DNA of 7,331 nt, from assembly GCA_024642295.1 (NCBI GenBank), contig JAHEBK010000078.1, positions 1 to 7,331 of the forward strand, in the 5' to 3' direction. The notes under the pieces are model-generated. The model saw nothing but the letters and a program-made list of their open reading frames with translations, did not search any database and was not told the DNA's origin. Below, piece by piece: positions 7,134-7,331 of the stretch (position 1 is the first letter of the stretch; every line of letters starts with the position of its first letter). Both the position numbers and the translations under genes were made by a program. The DNA comes from Flavobacterium sp. (GTDB lineage: Bacteria > Bacteroidota > Bacteroidia > Flavobacteriales > Flavobacteriaceae).

Positions 7134-7145
7134 CTGGTTAACCAG
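7134..7145. promoter_or_regulatory. Putative operator O2 (perfect palindrome)
   Basis: CTGGTTAACCAG is a perfect 12-bp palindrome sharing 11 of 12 bases with O1. The two centres are 273 bp apart, about 26 turns at 10.5 bp per turn, so the sites would face the same side of the helix. O2 lies about 260 bp upstream of the predicted susC start and could serve as an auxiliary or looping site. Confidence 0.65.
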
Positions 7146-7215
7146 TGTAGAAAAAAGTATATTAAATTTAGAGAAACAAAACGGATATTTTAAAAAAAAG
7201 AGCGTTTATTTTCAT

Positions 7216-7254
7216 AAAAAAAAGTCTTCTTAATTTTTACATTAAGAAGACTTT
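7216..7254 (-). terminator. Leftward intrinsic terminator of the upstream gene
   Basis: A perfect 14-bp stem, AAAGTCTTCTTAAT (7221-7234) and ATTAAGAAGACTTT (7241-7254), has a 6-base loop. On the minus strand it runs into a T-tract (A-run at 7216-7223). It would end transcription entering from beyond the right edge, separating that unit from susCD. The stem is A/T-rich but long. Confidence 0.82.
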
Positions 7255-7277
7255 AAAAATTATTCTATAAAAAACTA

Positions 7278-7331
7278 TTACAAGATATAGTCGGTATTAA
7301 TAAAGTTTGATTCTTTACTATTTAATAATTC
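7278..7331 (-). CDS. Possible 3' end of an upstream gene (partial)
   Basis: From the window edge, one minus-strand frame is open for 17 codons (ELLNSKESNFINTDYIL) and stops at TAA (7278-7280). The other two minus-strand frames stop within four codons. A strong leftward terminator begins 23 bases after the stop, as expected behind a gene. The fragment is too short to recognise a family. A transcriptional regulator or another member of the utilisation locus would be a natural neighbour for susCD, but nothing in these residues shows it. Confidence 0.45.
   Translation of the reverse strand, partial: ELLNSKESNFINTDYIL

Larger units (their letters stand above)
6731..7277. other. Non-coding susCD control region
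   Basis: This stretch of about 550 bp shows no credible gene on either strand. It is very A/T-rich, with long A-runs on the plus strand. It holds the probable susC promoter, three copies or partial copies of the TGGTTAACCA motif, and a leftward terminator at its right end. Near the gene, TTGAAAG (6763-6769) and CTTTCAA (6783-6789) could form a weak 7-bp hairpin in the susC leader. From the likely transcription start near 6876, the leader would be about 145 nt. Between about 6910 and 7130 I see only A-rich sequence with no structure I can defend. Confidence 0.75.

Noticed and set aside
6890..7220. Possible small RNA gene in the A-rich control region
   Set aside because: No promoter and terminator pair encloses a structured stretch; the only terminator there belongs to the upstream leftward unit.

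Overview
The window looks like chromosomal DNA of a member of the Bacteroidota, most likely a Flavobacterium or close relative. The evidence is low-GC, A-rich intergenic DNA, a Flavobacteriia-type 5S rRNA, a SusC/SusD outer-membrane pair, an ISAon1-type two-ORF insertion sequence, a TAnnTTTG-type promoter element, and start sites without a clear Shine-Dalgarno sequence. The genus is inferred from recognised patterns, not from a search.

Layout, left to right. Positions 1-207 (+ strand) are the tail of a ribosomal RNA operon: spacer, 5S rRNA and a strong intrinsic terminator. Positions 253-1716 are a degenerate insertion sequence, transcribed leftward and bounded by imperfect 23-bp inverted repeats. 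Its orfA is open, but its orfB (catalytic transposase) is broken twice: by an amber codon at 605-607 and by a 47-bp insertion at 372-418. Removing the insertion and reading through the amber codon restores one reading frame down to position 276. A bidirectional terminator at about 1752-1800 closes the next operon.

Positions 1879-6730 (- strand) hold a two-gene operon, susC (TonB-dependent transducer, 3557-6730) followed by susD (surface lipoprotein, 1879-3480). Together these would form a lidded pump that binds an oligosaccharide or similar oligomer at the cell surface and imports it across the outer membrane. No degradative enzyme or inner-membrane transporter lies in the window, so the substrate cannot be read from context.

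Positions 6731-7277 are a long non-coding control region for susCD. It contains a TAAGTTTG -7 element, a palindrome CTGGTTAACCA just downstream of it, a half-copy just upstream, and a perfect copy CTGGTTAACCAG 273 bp away. This suggests control by a dimeric LacI- or GntR/FadR-type regulator, possibly with DNA looping. The far right end carries a leftward terminator and, probably, the last 17 codons of an upstream co-directional gene.

No clearly new system is visible. The points most worth a second look are the paired operators, the reconstructable double-lesion transposase with its unexplained 47-bp insert, and the orphan-like susCD pair beside an rRNA operon.
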